DNA of 5,650 nucleotides, from positions 1 to 5,650 of the forward strand of contig JAPKCL010000111.1 of the NCBI GenBank assembly GCA_028822955.1. Direction: 5' to 3'. This document shows, one piece after another, positions 1-5,650 of the stretch; within the stretch, counting starts at the first letter, position 1; the number at the start of each line of letters is the position of its first letter. The notes beneath the pieces were generated by a model. The model made no database searches. It was not told the DNA's origin and saw only the letters and a list, made by a program, of their open reading frames with translations. Source of the stretch: Candidatus Poseidoniaceae archaeon (GTDB lineage Archaea; Thermoplasmatota; Poseidoniia; Poseidoniales; Poseidoniaceae). A program made the translations under genes and the position numbers.

Positions 1-80
1 CGCAAATCTTGCCGAGTCGAATCCATTGCTATCGCCTATTCGAGTATCATCATATTCTTAATAATTCTGCTTACCCATCT

Positions 81-100
81 AGCAGTGGGTACCCACTGCT
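81..100. repeat. 20-bp perfect palindrome, candidate terminator
   Basis: The ten bases AGCAGTGGGT are followed directly by their exact reverse complement, giving an uninterrupted 20-bp palindrome. As RNA it could fold into an 8-bp stem with a GTAC loop. It starts three bases beyond the stop codon of the minus-strand gene at 104-772, the usual place for a transcript-end hairpin. No clear U-tract follows on either strand, so a standard intrinsic terminator is not proven. A TACCCA copy at 72-77 could pair with the left arm (TGGGTA, 86-91) as an alternative fold. A dimeric protein-binding site is the other reading. Confidence 0.55.
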
Positions 101-103
101 CAA

Positions 104-772
104 TTATTCAGATTCGTTCTGACCATGCTCAAAGTCTTCTCTTTCAGACCTTCGAAGTAACAGCAATCCGAGTAATGCGAGTGACGATATGCCTGTGAAT
201 GAACCGACATAGAGCAGCATTTTTTCTGGAGTTAGCCCGGAATCTTCAGCAGTTTCATCATCCTGCCCCTCATTATTATTCACGCCGAATTGACTTCCGA
301 TTGGGGGTGTATTTGGCTCTACGTGTTCACCCATATCAGCAATTAGTCGAATCGTCGCGTTAAATGTGGTATTATCTGAGCGAATGTCTTGATATGAATA
401 ATTTCCAACAGTCCAATTCATATCAAAAATAACCATGAAACTCGATGAACAATTTGAATCTATTTTGGTGTTATTTCCATCACGTTCACAATACGCTTGT
501 AATTCGCCCGAATCCCAATCAAAAGTACCGTCATACAAACCGTCACCATCATGATCATACACCAACCGATGCGTAATATTCGAATCATTGTCGATGTTAT
601 GCCACACGATAGAATCGTTTTGAATAATTTCAGGGCTCGTTTGAGAAAATCCGTTTTCTTTGACTAAAACGGTGAAGGAATCTGCAGTGTGGGCATGGAC
701 AGAAAGAAACATCGGACTCGAGATGAGGGAGAATAATACAGCCAAAACAAAAATACGAACTCTCGTTTCCAT
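104..772 (-). CDS. Exported cupredoxin-like surface protein with C-terminal membrane anchor
   Basis: This 222-residue protein has a signal peptide (residues 1-27, ending VHA before His28), an extracytoplasmic domain (about 30-145), an acidic linker (about 146-183), one membrane helix (about 186-206) and a short charged tail starting with two arginines, so the domain faces outside. The domain follows a plastocyanin-like pattern: a GFS near residue 41, a P-x-x-I strand, VWHN at 56-59, a histidine at 68 and a VGNYSY strand at 122-127. The Cys and second His expected after that last strand in a type 1 copper site are missing (it reads YSYQD), so copper binding of that type is unlikely. An Asp-rich loop at 73-81 (D-x-DGDG-x-x-D) resembles a calcium-binding loop. 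Cys95 and Cys108 may form a disulfide. Nine N-x-S/T sequons lie between residues 52 and 140. The start is supported by a TATA-like box 27 bases upstream. The fold is inferred from motif spacing only; the exact role is unknown. Confidence 0.85.
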   Translation of the reverse strand: METRVRIFVLAVLFSLISSPMFLSVHAHTADSFTVLVKENGFSQTSPEIIQNDSIVWHNIDNDSNITHRLVYDHDGDGLYDGTFDWDSGELQAYCERDGNNTKIDSNCSSSFMVIFDMNWTVGNYSYQDIRSDNTTFNATIRLIADMGEHVEPNTPPIGSQFGVNNNEGQDDETAEDSGLTPEKMLLYVGSFTGISSLALLGLLLLRRSEREDFEHGQNESE

Positions 773-794
773 AGTTCTTTACGAAAGCCTCATG

Positions 795-804
795 TAAATA
801 AATA
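795..804 (-). promoter_or_regulatory. TATA-like box for the gene at 104-772
   Basis: On the minus strand this reads TATTTATTTA. Its centre is about 27 bases from the start codon at 772, so transcription would begin at or next to the ATG and give a leaderless mRNA. No Shine-Dalgarno sequence lies between it and the start, which fits. Confidence 0.55.
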
Positions 805-830
805 ATCGCAAGACACGATTACTACATTAG

Positions 831-840
831 TTCAAATATC
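831..840 (+). promoter_or_regulatory. Weak TATA-like box for the gene at 861-2867
   Basis: TTCAAATATC is centred about 25 bases before the ATG at 861, and no ribosome-binding sequence lies between them. This again suggests a leaderless transcript. The match to an archaeal TATA box is weaker than at the divergent promoter at 795-804. The A/T-rich run at 795-806 could also serve this strand with a longer leader. Confidence 0.35.
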
Positions 841-860
841 ACTGCCTTTACCGTAATTCC

Positions 861-2867
861 ATGCTTAAGCAACGCTTGACCAGAGATTCTCATGCAGCAG
901 ACCAGATACTTGTCTATGCAATGGTGGCCCTCGTCTGTATTAGCTTTCTTTCAATTGGTGCATACATCGTGATGCTAAGTGACGACGACACCTCATCCTC
1001 TGCTGAAGAAGAAGAGATGTGGGTAGACCCTGTTGTTGAGATTGAAGACGAACAACACAGCCACTCAGATTTGTTGGCACATCGTTTGCAGACCGATAAT
1101 ATGCAACTCATCGACTATCACAACCTCAACTGTGATGGTAATGTTGCTCCGCCCGCTGAACTTGACAATGTTGCAGGACGGCCGTGTTATCCTGAATACA
1201 AGAACGTCGGACCAACACCTGGCGACTCTTCAGAGATCTCCATAGAAGGTAATTTCATGGAAGACTGTGTCAAAAACCCCGACGGGTCTGGTGGTTGCTA
1301 TGCTTACGTTTCTTCATACAATCAATTCGAAATCTTGGACATTTCTGAGCCAAACAACATCACTTTACTCTCAACATACTATGCAGAAATCGGACGTATG
1401 ATTGACATTAAGGTGACTCCTGACAACAACTGGGTTCTGGTTAATCACGAATTGACGAACAGTGATTTGGACCCTATTCCAACTGATGATGACGCTAACA
1501 GTGGTGCAAACCGCCTTGACGTAATTTCTGTTGTCAATAAAAACGAACCAATCAAGGTCGCTGAATGGAACAATCCGCCAGCAGGATTCCACAACCAAGA
1601 CATGCACGTTGATTGTGACTGGGAACCTTCAAACCCGCTATGGGCTATTGAAGAATGCCACTTGTTCTTGTATGGTGCAGACCCTTATCCAGAAATGGTT
1701 GAAGGTGATTCAGGAACATTTTACAAAGGCACTCAAATTTTCTATGTCCCTCTTGGGTTTGAATCTTGGAACCCTACATCAACCGATGAACAGCAAAATG
1801 ACAGCCGCCAAATCCTTCGCTGGGGTGGATACTCCCCTGAGCCAGAAACCACTTGCGGTGGCTCTATTTTTAACCACGATAACGTCTTTCACATCCACCC
1901 AATAACTGGGCAGAAACTCCTCTACATCTCCTATTGGGATGCTGGACTGCGAATTGTCGATGTCTCAAACCCTCCTGAAGTCCCTGACCCAGAAGGCGTC
2001 TCTTGGCCTCAAGATAATGAAGTCGGTCGATGGCTTGGATGCCCAAGTGCAAACGATGGATGGTATGGCCCTGACGGCGGCGGACATGCAAACATGTCTT
2101 CTGAAGAATGGGGTGGAAGCAGCGGTGCTCTCAACGGTAACGGATGGATTCACTACGCAGTTCCTTACGACCATTTGTTGTGCAACGGTGCAAAGGATAC
2201 CGATCCGATGAATACTTGGGATGCTGAATGTGGAACCGGTCCAAACGATGCTGAATTTGGCATCAACTGGCGACACCTCACTATGATTGCTCCTGAATAT
2301 GGCAGTAACACAAACCACACCGGATACATTTGGACTATTGATACAACTGACCCAGCAAAACCGTTCTTGCTCAGCAAGTGGAAACTTCCAGGTTCAAGCA
2401 TTCTTCCTGATGGAACCGAGCATCCTCACCATTACATCCCAGGTGGATACATCTACAGCCCACACAACGGTGATACTGGAACCAATGGACACGTGTATTG
2501 GACTCATTATCACGCAGGAAACTGGGTGACCGACCACAGTGACATCTGGCAAGACATCGAGTGGGTTGGCGGCGTTCCAGCTCCTGAAATTGGCTATCCT
2601 GCAATCGTACAATTATCCGAAACGAAAACCATGGGCTACTTCCTACCTTCAGGACCAACATGGATGGATGACCCAAAGGAAACCCTTGGATATGATATGG
2701 CAGACTGTTGGGCATCGTGCATGATTCCATTTGACTGGGGCTTGCAGTACGACCCTCGAGGCTATCTGTTCATTTCAGAAATGGTCTCTGGAGTGTATGT
2801 TGTTCAAATGGATGAAGATAAGAATTCAAACTTTGTATACCCGGCTCTTTACCCGAGCGATGATTGA
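861..2867 (+). CDS. Membrane-anchored LVIVD-type beta-propeller protein, Cys- and His-rich
   Basis: This 668-residue protein has a basic N-terminus, one membrane helix (about 16-39) that reads as an uncleaved signal anchor, and a very acidic Asp/Glu/Ser linker (41-70). A large extracytoplasmic region follows. It contains strands typical of LVIVD beta-propeller repeats: FEILDISEP (156-164), LRIVDVSNP (363-371), IWTIDTTDP (490-498) and GVYVVQMD (644-651). LVIVD repeats are known from bacterial and archaeal surface proteins and form propeller blades; their function is generally unknown. Twelve extracytoplasmic cysteines fall as six neighbouring pairs (91/109, 136/146, 252/266, 332/394, 441/457, 616/620), consistent with disulfides. 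Histidines cluster at 244/249, 339/344/346, 521/523/524, 535 and 544/549/551, suggesting a metal site, though this is inference. The ATG at 861 is preferred because it supplies the basic residues before the helix. A distant relation to selenium-binding-type propellers is possible but not shown. It is divergent from the gene at 104-772 and convergent with that at 3023-3550. Confidence 0.88.
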   Translation: MLKQRLTRDSHAADQILVYAMVALVCISFLSIGAYIVMLSDDDTSSSAEEEEMWVDPVVEIEDEQHSHSDLLAHRLQTDNMQLIDYHNLNCDGNVAPPAELDNVAGRPCYPEYKNVGPTPGDSSEISIEGNFMEDCVKNPDGSGGCYAYVSSYNQFEILDISEPNNITLLSTYYAEIGRMIDIKVTPDNNWVLVNHELTNSDLDPIPTDDDANSGANRLDVISVVNKNEPIKVAEWNNPPAGFHNQDMHVDCDWEPSNPLWAIEECHLFLYGADPYPEMVEGDSGTFYKGTQIFYVPLGFESWNPTSTDEQQNDSRQILRWGGYSPEPETTCGGSIFNHDNVFHIHPITGQKLLYISYWDAGLRIVDVSNPPEVPDPEGVSWPQDNEVGRWLGCPSANDGWYGPDGGGHANMSSEEWGGSSGALNGNGWIHYAVPYDHLLCNGAKDTDPMNTWDAECGTGPNDAEFGINWRHLTMIAPEYGSNTNHTGYIWTIDTTDPAKPFLLSKWKLPGSSILPDGTEHPHHYIPGGYIYSPHNGDTGTNGHVYWTHYHAGNWVTDHSDIWQDIEWVGGVPAPEIGYPAIVQLSETKTMGYFLPSGPTWMDDPKETLGYDMADCWASCMIPFDWGLQYDPRGYLFISEMVSGVYVVQMDEDKNSNFVYPALYPSDD

Positions 2868-2974
2868 TTGAGTATGCAGTTTGAGGGTTGAATACCCATT
2901 GAAAAGTTGTCTGACAATCAAGGGGTTCGCAATCCGTCTGAATCTTCCCTACTGACGGTAATGGCCGATTGAAT

Positions 2975-3000
2975 TCCGTTTGTATGCTCAGACAAATGGG
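2975..3000 (+). terminator. Possible terminator hairpin after the LVIVD gene
   Basis: CCGTTTGT (2976-2983) can pair with ACAAATGG (2992-2999) across an 8-base loop, with one G-U pair inside and a further U-G closing pair in plus-strand RNA. A pyrimidine-rich stretch, TTCGTCTTCG, follows. The G-U pair becomes a C-A mismatch in minus-strand RNA, so if it acts it would favour the plus-strand transcript, ending it about 110 bases after the stop at 2867. There is no strong U-tract. The rest of the convergent gap 2868-3022 holds nothing else recognisable. Confidence 0.25.
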
Positions 3001-3022
3001 TTCGTCTTCGTGAAGAAGAGGG

Positions 3023-3550
3023 CTACTCATCTTCAGAATCGCTTGTTGCTTGCTTCCACTCTTTCATCAGCAAAATGATGATGGCTAATTCGGCTATTTT
3101 CGTTGTAATACCCAGATAATCTTCGATGATGTAGTGTATATCGTGATTGGATACAAAATAGGCGACGAACATGACAGTAACGCCCAACCCCAATCCCAAT
3201 CTCGCAATTTTATCTTGCAATTGACTCAAATTAACGACGAATGATAATCCCAGGATTCCGATGACCGCAATTCCGCCAAACAGCAGCAGATTATCATTCA
3301 AACCTAACAAAATATGCGTGGAACCTGTGTATGATGCAAGTGCAAATACCAATGGACTCGAAAGATGTTTTTGAATCTTAAGAAACCGAGTGATGAGGAA
3401 AAATATGGACGCAGAAATAACAATTGAAATGAACATGATTTGAAAATTTGTAGGGCCACTCGTGCTTTCATCACCATGAGCAGAGGCTAATGGTATTGAC
3501 AAAACTGTAAGTATCCCTGATAATGTTAGCAAAAGACTGCTGCGCTGCAT
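3023..3550 (-). CDS. Small multi-pass membrane protein of unknown family
   Basis: The 175-residue product has a signal peptide (1-24, ending ASA before HGDE), then hydrophobic segments at about 37-56, 65-83, 87-107, 116-134 and 147-163, and a short acidic tail ending DSEDE. It is therefore an integral membrane protein with about five helices after cleavage. Polar features near the membrane are His25 at the predicted mature N-terminus, the GSTH at 76-79 and the NHDIH at 135-139. I do not recognise a family. The A-x-A cleavage followed by His, with other histidines near membrane ends, is reminiscent of some metal-handling membrane proteins, but no diagnostic motif is present. The gene is convergent with the LVIVD gene and divergent from the FAS1 gene. 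An AAGGA six bases before the ATG could be a weak ribosome-binding site, which the other three genes lack. Coding is supported by the coherent signal-peptide and helix pattern. Confidence 0.8.
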   Translation of the reverse strand: MQRSSLLLTLSGILTVLSIPLASAHGDESTSGPTNFQIMFISIVISASIFFLITRFLKIQKHLSSPLVFALASYTGSTHILLGLNDNLLLFGGIAVIGILGLSFVVNLSQLQDKIARLGLGLGVTVMFVAYFVSNHDIHYIIEDYLGITTKIAELAIIILLMKEWKQATSDSEDE

Positions 3551-3556
3551 ATTAAT

Positions 3557-3581
3557 TCCTTGTCACATGGTACTATTCTAT
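3557..3581 (-). promoter_or_regulatory. TATA-like box and weak RBS for the gene at 3023-3550
   Basis: On the minus strand, ATAGAATAGTA (3571-3581) is centred about 26 bases upstream of the ATG, which again places transcription start near the start codon. AAGGA (3557-3561) lies six bases before the ATG and resembles a short Shine-Dalgarno. Both could not function if the mRNA were strictly leaderless, so one of the two readings is probably wrong. Confidence 0.35.
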
Positions 3582-3598
3582 CTTTGCAATAGCCTTCG

Positions 3599-3661
3599 GA
3601 GAATTCAAGATTTAAATCCAAATACTCACTGTGTTTTCTTACTCGATACAAGAGAATTCAA
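3599..3661. repeat. Pair of 10-bp direct repeats in the divergent intergenic region
   Basis: GAGAATTCAA occurs at 3599-3608 and again at 3652-3661, 53 bases apart, each followed within a few bases by a T-run (GATTT or TTT). The pair lies between the divergent gene starts at 3550 and 3783. It could be paired regulator sites, but A/T-rich sequence makes chance copies fairly likely. Confidence 0.3.
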
Positions 3662-3701
3662 TTTGACAGCACACTACCTGCTCTGAGTGTTACTGATGTA
3701 C

Positions 3702-3719
3702 AACTGGTTAAACTGGGTT
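3702..3719. repeat. Two adjacent AACTGG copies upstream of the FAS1 promoter
   Basis: AACTGG occurs at 3702-3707 and 3711-3716, offset by nine bases, about 30 bases upstream of the TATA-like box at 3749-3759. The position suits an activator site for the FAS1 gene, but the motif is short. Apart from the promoters and the repeats listed, I see no further element in 3551-3782. Confidence 0.22.
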
Positions 3720-3748
3720 TATGTATGAATTATTCCTAGCGTGAAACA

Positions 3749-3759
3749 CTTTATTATAA
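3749..3759 (+). promoter_or_regulatory. TATA-like box for the FAS1-repeat gene
   Basis: CTTTATTATAA is centred about 29 bases before the ATG at 3783 and is preceded by purine-rich GTGAAAC, which could act as a TFB-recognition element. Transcription would begin at or a few bases before the ATG. No Shine-Dalgarno is present in TTTATGTTGCAATT before the start. This is the best-looking promoter in the window. Confidence 0.6.
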
Positions 3760-3782
3760 GCAGTTCAATTTATGTTGCAATT

Positions 3783-5650
3783 ATGAGAAAGACCGCTGTT
3801 TACCTAATGCTTGCCCTCCTCTTAGCCTCGAGCATCCCCCTCAACGTCAGCGCAGATGCTACCGAAGATATCCCTACAAACGCAGCAGGAACCGGTGTTC
3901 ACGATTCTCTCGTGGCTGCCCTAACCCATGCAGGCCTCGTCGCTACCTTACAGGGCACTGGGCCCTTCACCGTCTTTGCACCAACCGACCAAGCATTCAT
4001 TGATGCTGGGATCGATTTGGCAGATTTTGACACGCCCGAAAAGAACGCTACTCTCTCTGATATTCTTCTCTACCACGTAATATCCGGGGAAGTTCCTTCG
4101 AGCGCTGTCACAGACGGCATGCTGGCAACTATGGTCAACGGTGACAAGGTGAAGTTCGGCGTTAACGGCGCCACAGTGACCGTTGGAGGTGCAACCGTTA
4201 CATCGGCTGATGTTCCAGCATCAAACGGAGTTATTCACGTCATCGACACCGTGTTGTCACCACCAATCGACATTCCAGCAACAGCACAGACAACCGGCAT
4301 TCACAATTCACTTGTGGCTGCTGTGATACAAGCTGATTTACTCGTAACTCTCCAAGGCACAGGCCCGTTCACTGTCTTTGCACCAACCGACCAAGCGTTT
4401 ACTGATGCTGGTATTGACTTGGCTGCACTCGACACTCCAGAAGGGAAAGTTACCCTCCAAGATATCCTGCTCTACCACGTCGTTTCCGCAGAAGTTCCTG
4501 CTGCAGATGTGACTGACTGTATGTCTGCAGATGCAGCCAACGGCCAGCCACTTTCCTTCACCGTCGGAAACTCTGTTATGGTTAACGATGCGACCGTTAT
4601 TGCGACCGATGTCGTGACAAGTAACGGTTTAATTCACGTTATTGACAAGGTTTTGACGCCTTCAGACACGCCCAAAGATATCCCACGTACTGCACAATGC
4701 ACCGGTATTCACGATTCGCTCGTAGCCGGTGTGATTCAAGCAGAATTATTGGCGACCCTCCAAGGTACCGGGCCATTCACGCTCTTTGCGCCAACCGACC
4801 AGGCGTTTACTGACGCTGGAATCGATTTGGCCTCTCTTGACACACCAGAAGGCAAAGCCGCCCTCACTGACATTCTTCTCTACCACGTTGTAGCTGGTGA
4901 AGTTGCCTCTTCGGCTGTGACTGATTGTATGTCAGCAACTGCCGTTAACGGCCAGCCACTTTCCTTCACGGTCGATGGAAGTGTCATGGTCAACGGCGCA
5001 ACAGTTACTCTCCCAGACGTAGCCACGAGCAACGGCGTAATCCACGTCATCGATAAGGTACTCACGCCCTCTGAGAGTCCAAATGATATTCCCCGCACAG
5101 CTCAATGCACAGGAATTCACAATTCACTCGTATCTGCAGTCGTTCAAGCAGAATTACTGACAACTCTCCAAGGTGCCGGGCCATTCACCCTCTTCGCACC
5201 AACCGACCAGGCCTTTGCTGATGCAGGAATCGACTTGGCTTCTCTTGACACTCCTGAGGGCAAAGCAGCACTTACAGATATTTTGCTCTACCACGTTCTT
5301 TCTGGTAAAGTTCCATCTTCAGCAGTCACAGAATGCTTGACAGCAACCACAGTGAACGGTAACCCAATTTCCTTCACCGTCAGTGATGGCGTTATGGTCA
5401 ATGGAGCGAATGTTACGCTCGCTGATGTCAACACAAGCAACGGTGTTATCCATGTTATCGACAAGGTGCTCACGCCAACTTCCACACCAAACGACATTCC
5501 ACGCACAGCACAATGCACTGGGGTTCACAACTCACTTGTGGCCAGTGTGATTCAAGCAGAATTACTGCCGACCCTCCAAGGCGATGGACCATTCACGGTC
5601 TTTGCGCCAACAGATCAAGCGTTCATCGATGCAGGTATCGTCCTCGGAGA
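3783..5650 (+). CDS. Secreted tandem fasciclin (FAS1) domain protein, 3' end outside window
   Basis: The frame is open for 622 codons and runs off the window without a stop, so the C-terminus is unseen. Residues 1-24 are a signal peptide (basic MRK, Leu/Ala-rich core, ending VSA). FAS1 domains follow at residues 29-162, 163-298, 299-434, 435-570 and, incomplete, from 571. Each complete domain carries the FAS1 hallmarks: the first conserved block (GPFT-V/L-FAPTDQAF), the YHV motif, and the second block (SNG-V/L-IHVID) near the end. FAS1 domains are known extracellular adhesion modules in all domains of life. Domains 3 and 4 are about 80% identical by hand count, while the first is the most divergent and two residues shorter. 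Cysteines occur only at repeat positions 8 and 84 (residues 246, 306, 382, 442, 518, 578). The protein is likely secreted or surface-attached through an unseen C-terminal anchor. The start is fixed by the signal peptide and the TATA-like box just upstream; no other in-frame start fits both. Confidence 0.93.
   Translation, partial: MRKTAVYLMLALLLASSIPLNVSADATEDIPTNAAGTGVHDSLVAALTHAGLVATLQGTGPFTVFAPTDQAFIDAGIDLADFDTPEKNATLSDILLYHVISGEVPSSAVTDGMLATMVNGDKVKFGVNGATVTVGGATVTSADVPASNGVIHVIDTVLSPPIDIPATAQTTGIHNSLVAAVIQADLLVTLQGTGPFTVFAPTDQAFTDAGIDLAALDTPEGKVTLQDILLYHVVSAEVPAADVTDCMSADAANGQPLSFTVGNSVMVNDATVIATDVVTSNGLIHVIDKVLTPSDTPKDIPRTAQCTGIHDSLVAGVIQAELLATLQGTGPFTLFAPTDQAFTDAGIDLASLDTPEGKAALTDILLYHVVAGEVASSAVTDCMSATAVNGQPLSFTVDGSVMVNGATVTLPDVATSNGVIHVIDKVLTPSESPNDIPRTAQCTGIHNSLVSAVVQAELLTTLQGAGPFTLFAPTDQAFADAGIDLASLDTPEGKAALTDILLYHVLSGKVPSSAVTECLTATTVNGNPISFTVSDGVMVNGANVTLADVNTSNGVIHVIDKVLTPTSTPNDIPRTAQCTGVHNSLVASVIQAELLPTLQGDGPFTVFAPTDQAFIDAGIVLG
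3867..5650 (+). repeat. Tandem 408-bp coding repeats (FAS1 units)
   Basis: Units begin at 3867 (402 bp), 4269, 4677 and 5085 (408 bp each) and 5493 (cut by the window end). Each starts with codons for Asp-Ile-Pro. The constant 136-residue length of units 2-4, with no insertions or deletions, and the shared linker wording (RTAQCTG) in units 3-5 point to expansion by unequal crossing-over. Synonymous sites differ widely, so the duplications are not very recent. Confidence 0.9.

Noticed and set aside
11..36. tRNA-like TCGAATCC sequence
   Set aside because: It resembles part of a T-loop but the flanking bases do not form a T-stem or acceptor stem.
2..61. Possible C-terminal end of a plus-strand gene: 19 sense codons then TAA at 59-61
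   Set aside because: The frame ends 20 bases before the palindrome at 81-100, which would fit a convergent gene pair sharing a terminator, but 19 codons with no recognisable motif are too few to call. The region 1-103 otherwise shows no gene.
1..195. Longer open frame on the plus strand through the start of the window
   Set aside because: It overlaps the end of the well-supported minus-strand gene at 104-772 and its translation is not protein-like.
914..2730. Several open frames of 60-124 codons inside the LVIVD gene on both strands
   Set aside because: Each overlaps a 668-codon gene with clear membrane-anchor and propeller features, and none has a promoter or a coherent protein pattern.
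2885..2897. Small inverted repeat GGGT-TGAAT-ACCC after the LVIVD stop
   Set aside because: A four-base stem is expected by chance and no T-tract follows.
2770..3030. 86-codon minus-strand frame across the convergent gap
   Set aside because: It overlaps the ends of both flanking genes, has low-complexity-free but unrecognisable content and no start signal.
4880..5528. Open frames on the minus strand inside the FAS1 array
   Set aside because: They recur with the 408-bp repeat period and are antisense shadows of the FAS1 coding sequence.
3867..5650. CRISPR array or mobile repeat as explanation of the periodic sequence
   Set aside because: The period is 408 bp, in frame and fully coding for FAS1 domains, with no short repeat/spacer structure.

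Overview
The window looks like part of an archaeal chromosome, most plausibly a marine euryarchaeon of the Poseidoniales (Marine Group II) or a related Thermoplasmatota lineage. The reasons are: A/T-rich TATA-like boxes lie about 25-29 bases upstream of the start codons, as expected for leaderless or near-leaderless archaeal transcripts; three of the four genes have no Shine-Dalgarno sequence; and the predicted proteins are acidic and exported, rich in Asp/Asn and, in one case, in N-glycosylation sequons. The lineage is an inference from style and was not tested by a search.

Layout: four protein genes are supported, all predicted to be exported or membrane-bound. (1) 104-772, minus strand: a small secreted domain with a cupredoxin-like pattern, a C-terminal membrane anchor and an unusually dense set of glycosylation sequons. 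A perfect 20-bp palindrome lies just past its stop. (2) 861-2867, plus strand, divergent from gene 1: a membrane-anchored, cysteine- and histidine-rich LVIVD-type beta-propeller protein. (3) 3023-3550, minus strand, convergent with gene 2: a small multi-pass membrane protein with a signal peptide and no recognised family. (4) 3783 to the window end, plus strand, divergent from gene 3: a secreted protein built from tandem fasciclin (FAS1) domains. Four complete domains and part of a fifth are visible, and the frame is still open at the last base.

The two divergent intergenic regions (773-860 and 3551-3782) hold the promoters. The convergent gap 2868-3022 holds only a modest hairpin. No RNA gene, CRISPR array, insertion sequence or attachment site was seen.

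Together the genes look like a cell-surface neighbourhood: a large FAS1 adhesion-type protein, an exported beta-propeller, a glycosylated surface domain and a small membrane protein. No enzyme pathway can be assigned. The most notable observation is in the FAS1 array. Its only cysteines occur at two fixed repeat positions and are gained or lost together between adjacent repeats, which predicts a chain of inter-domain disulfides.
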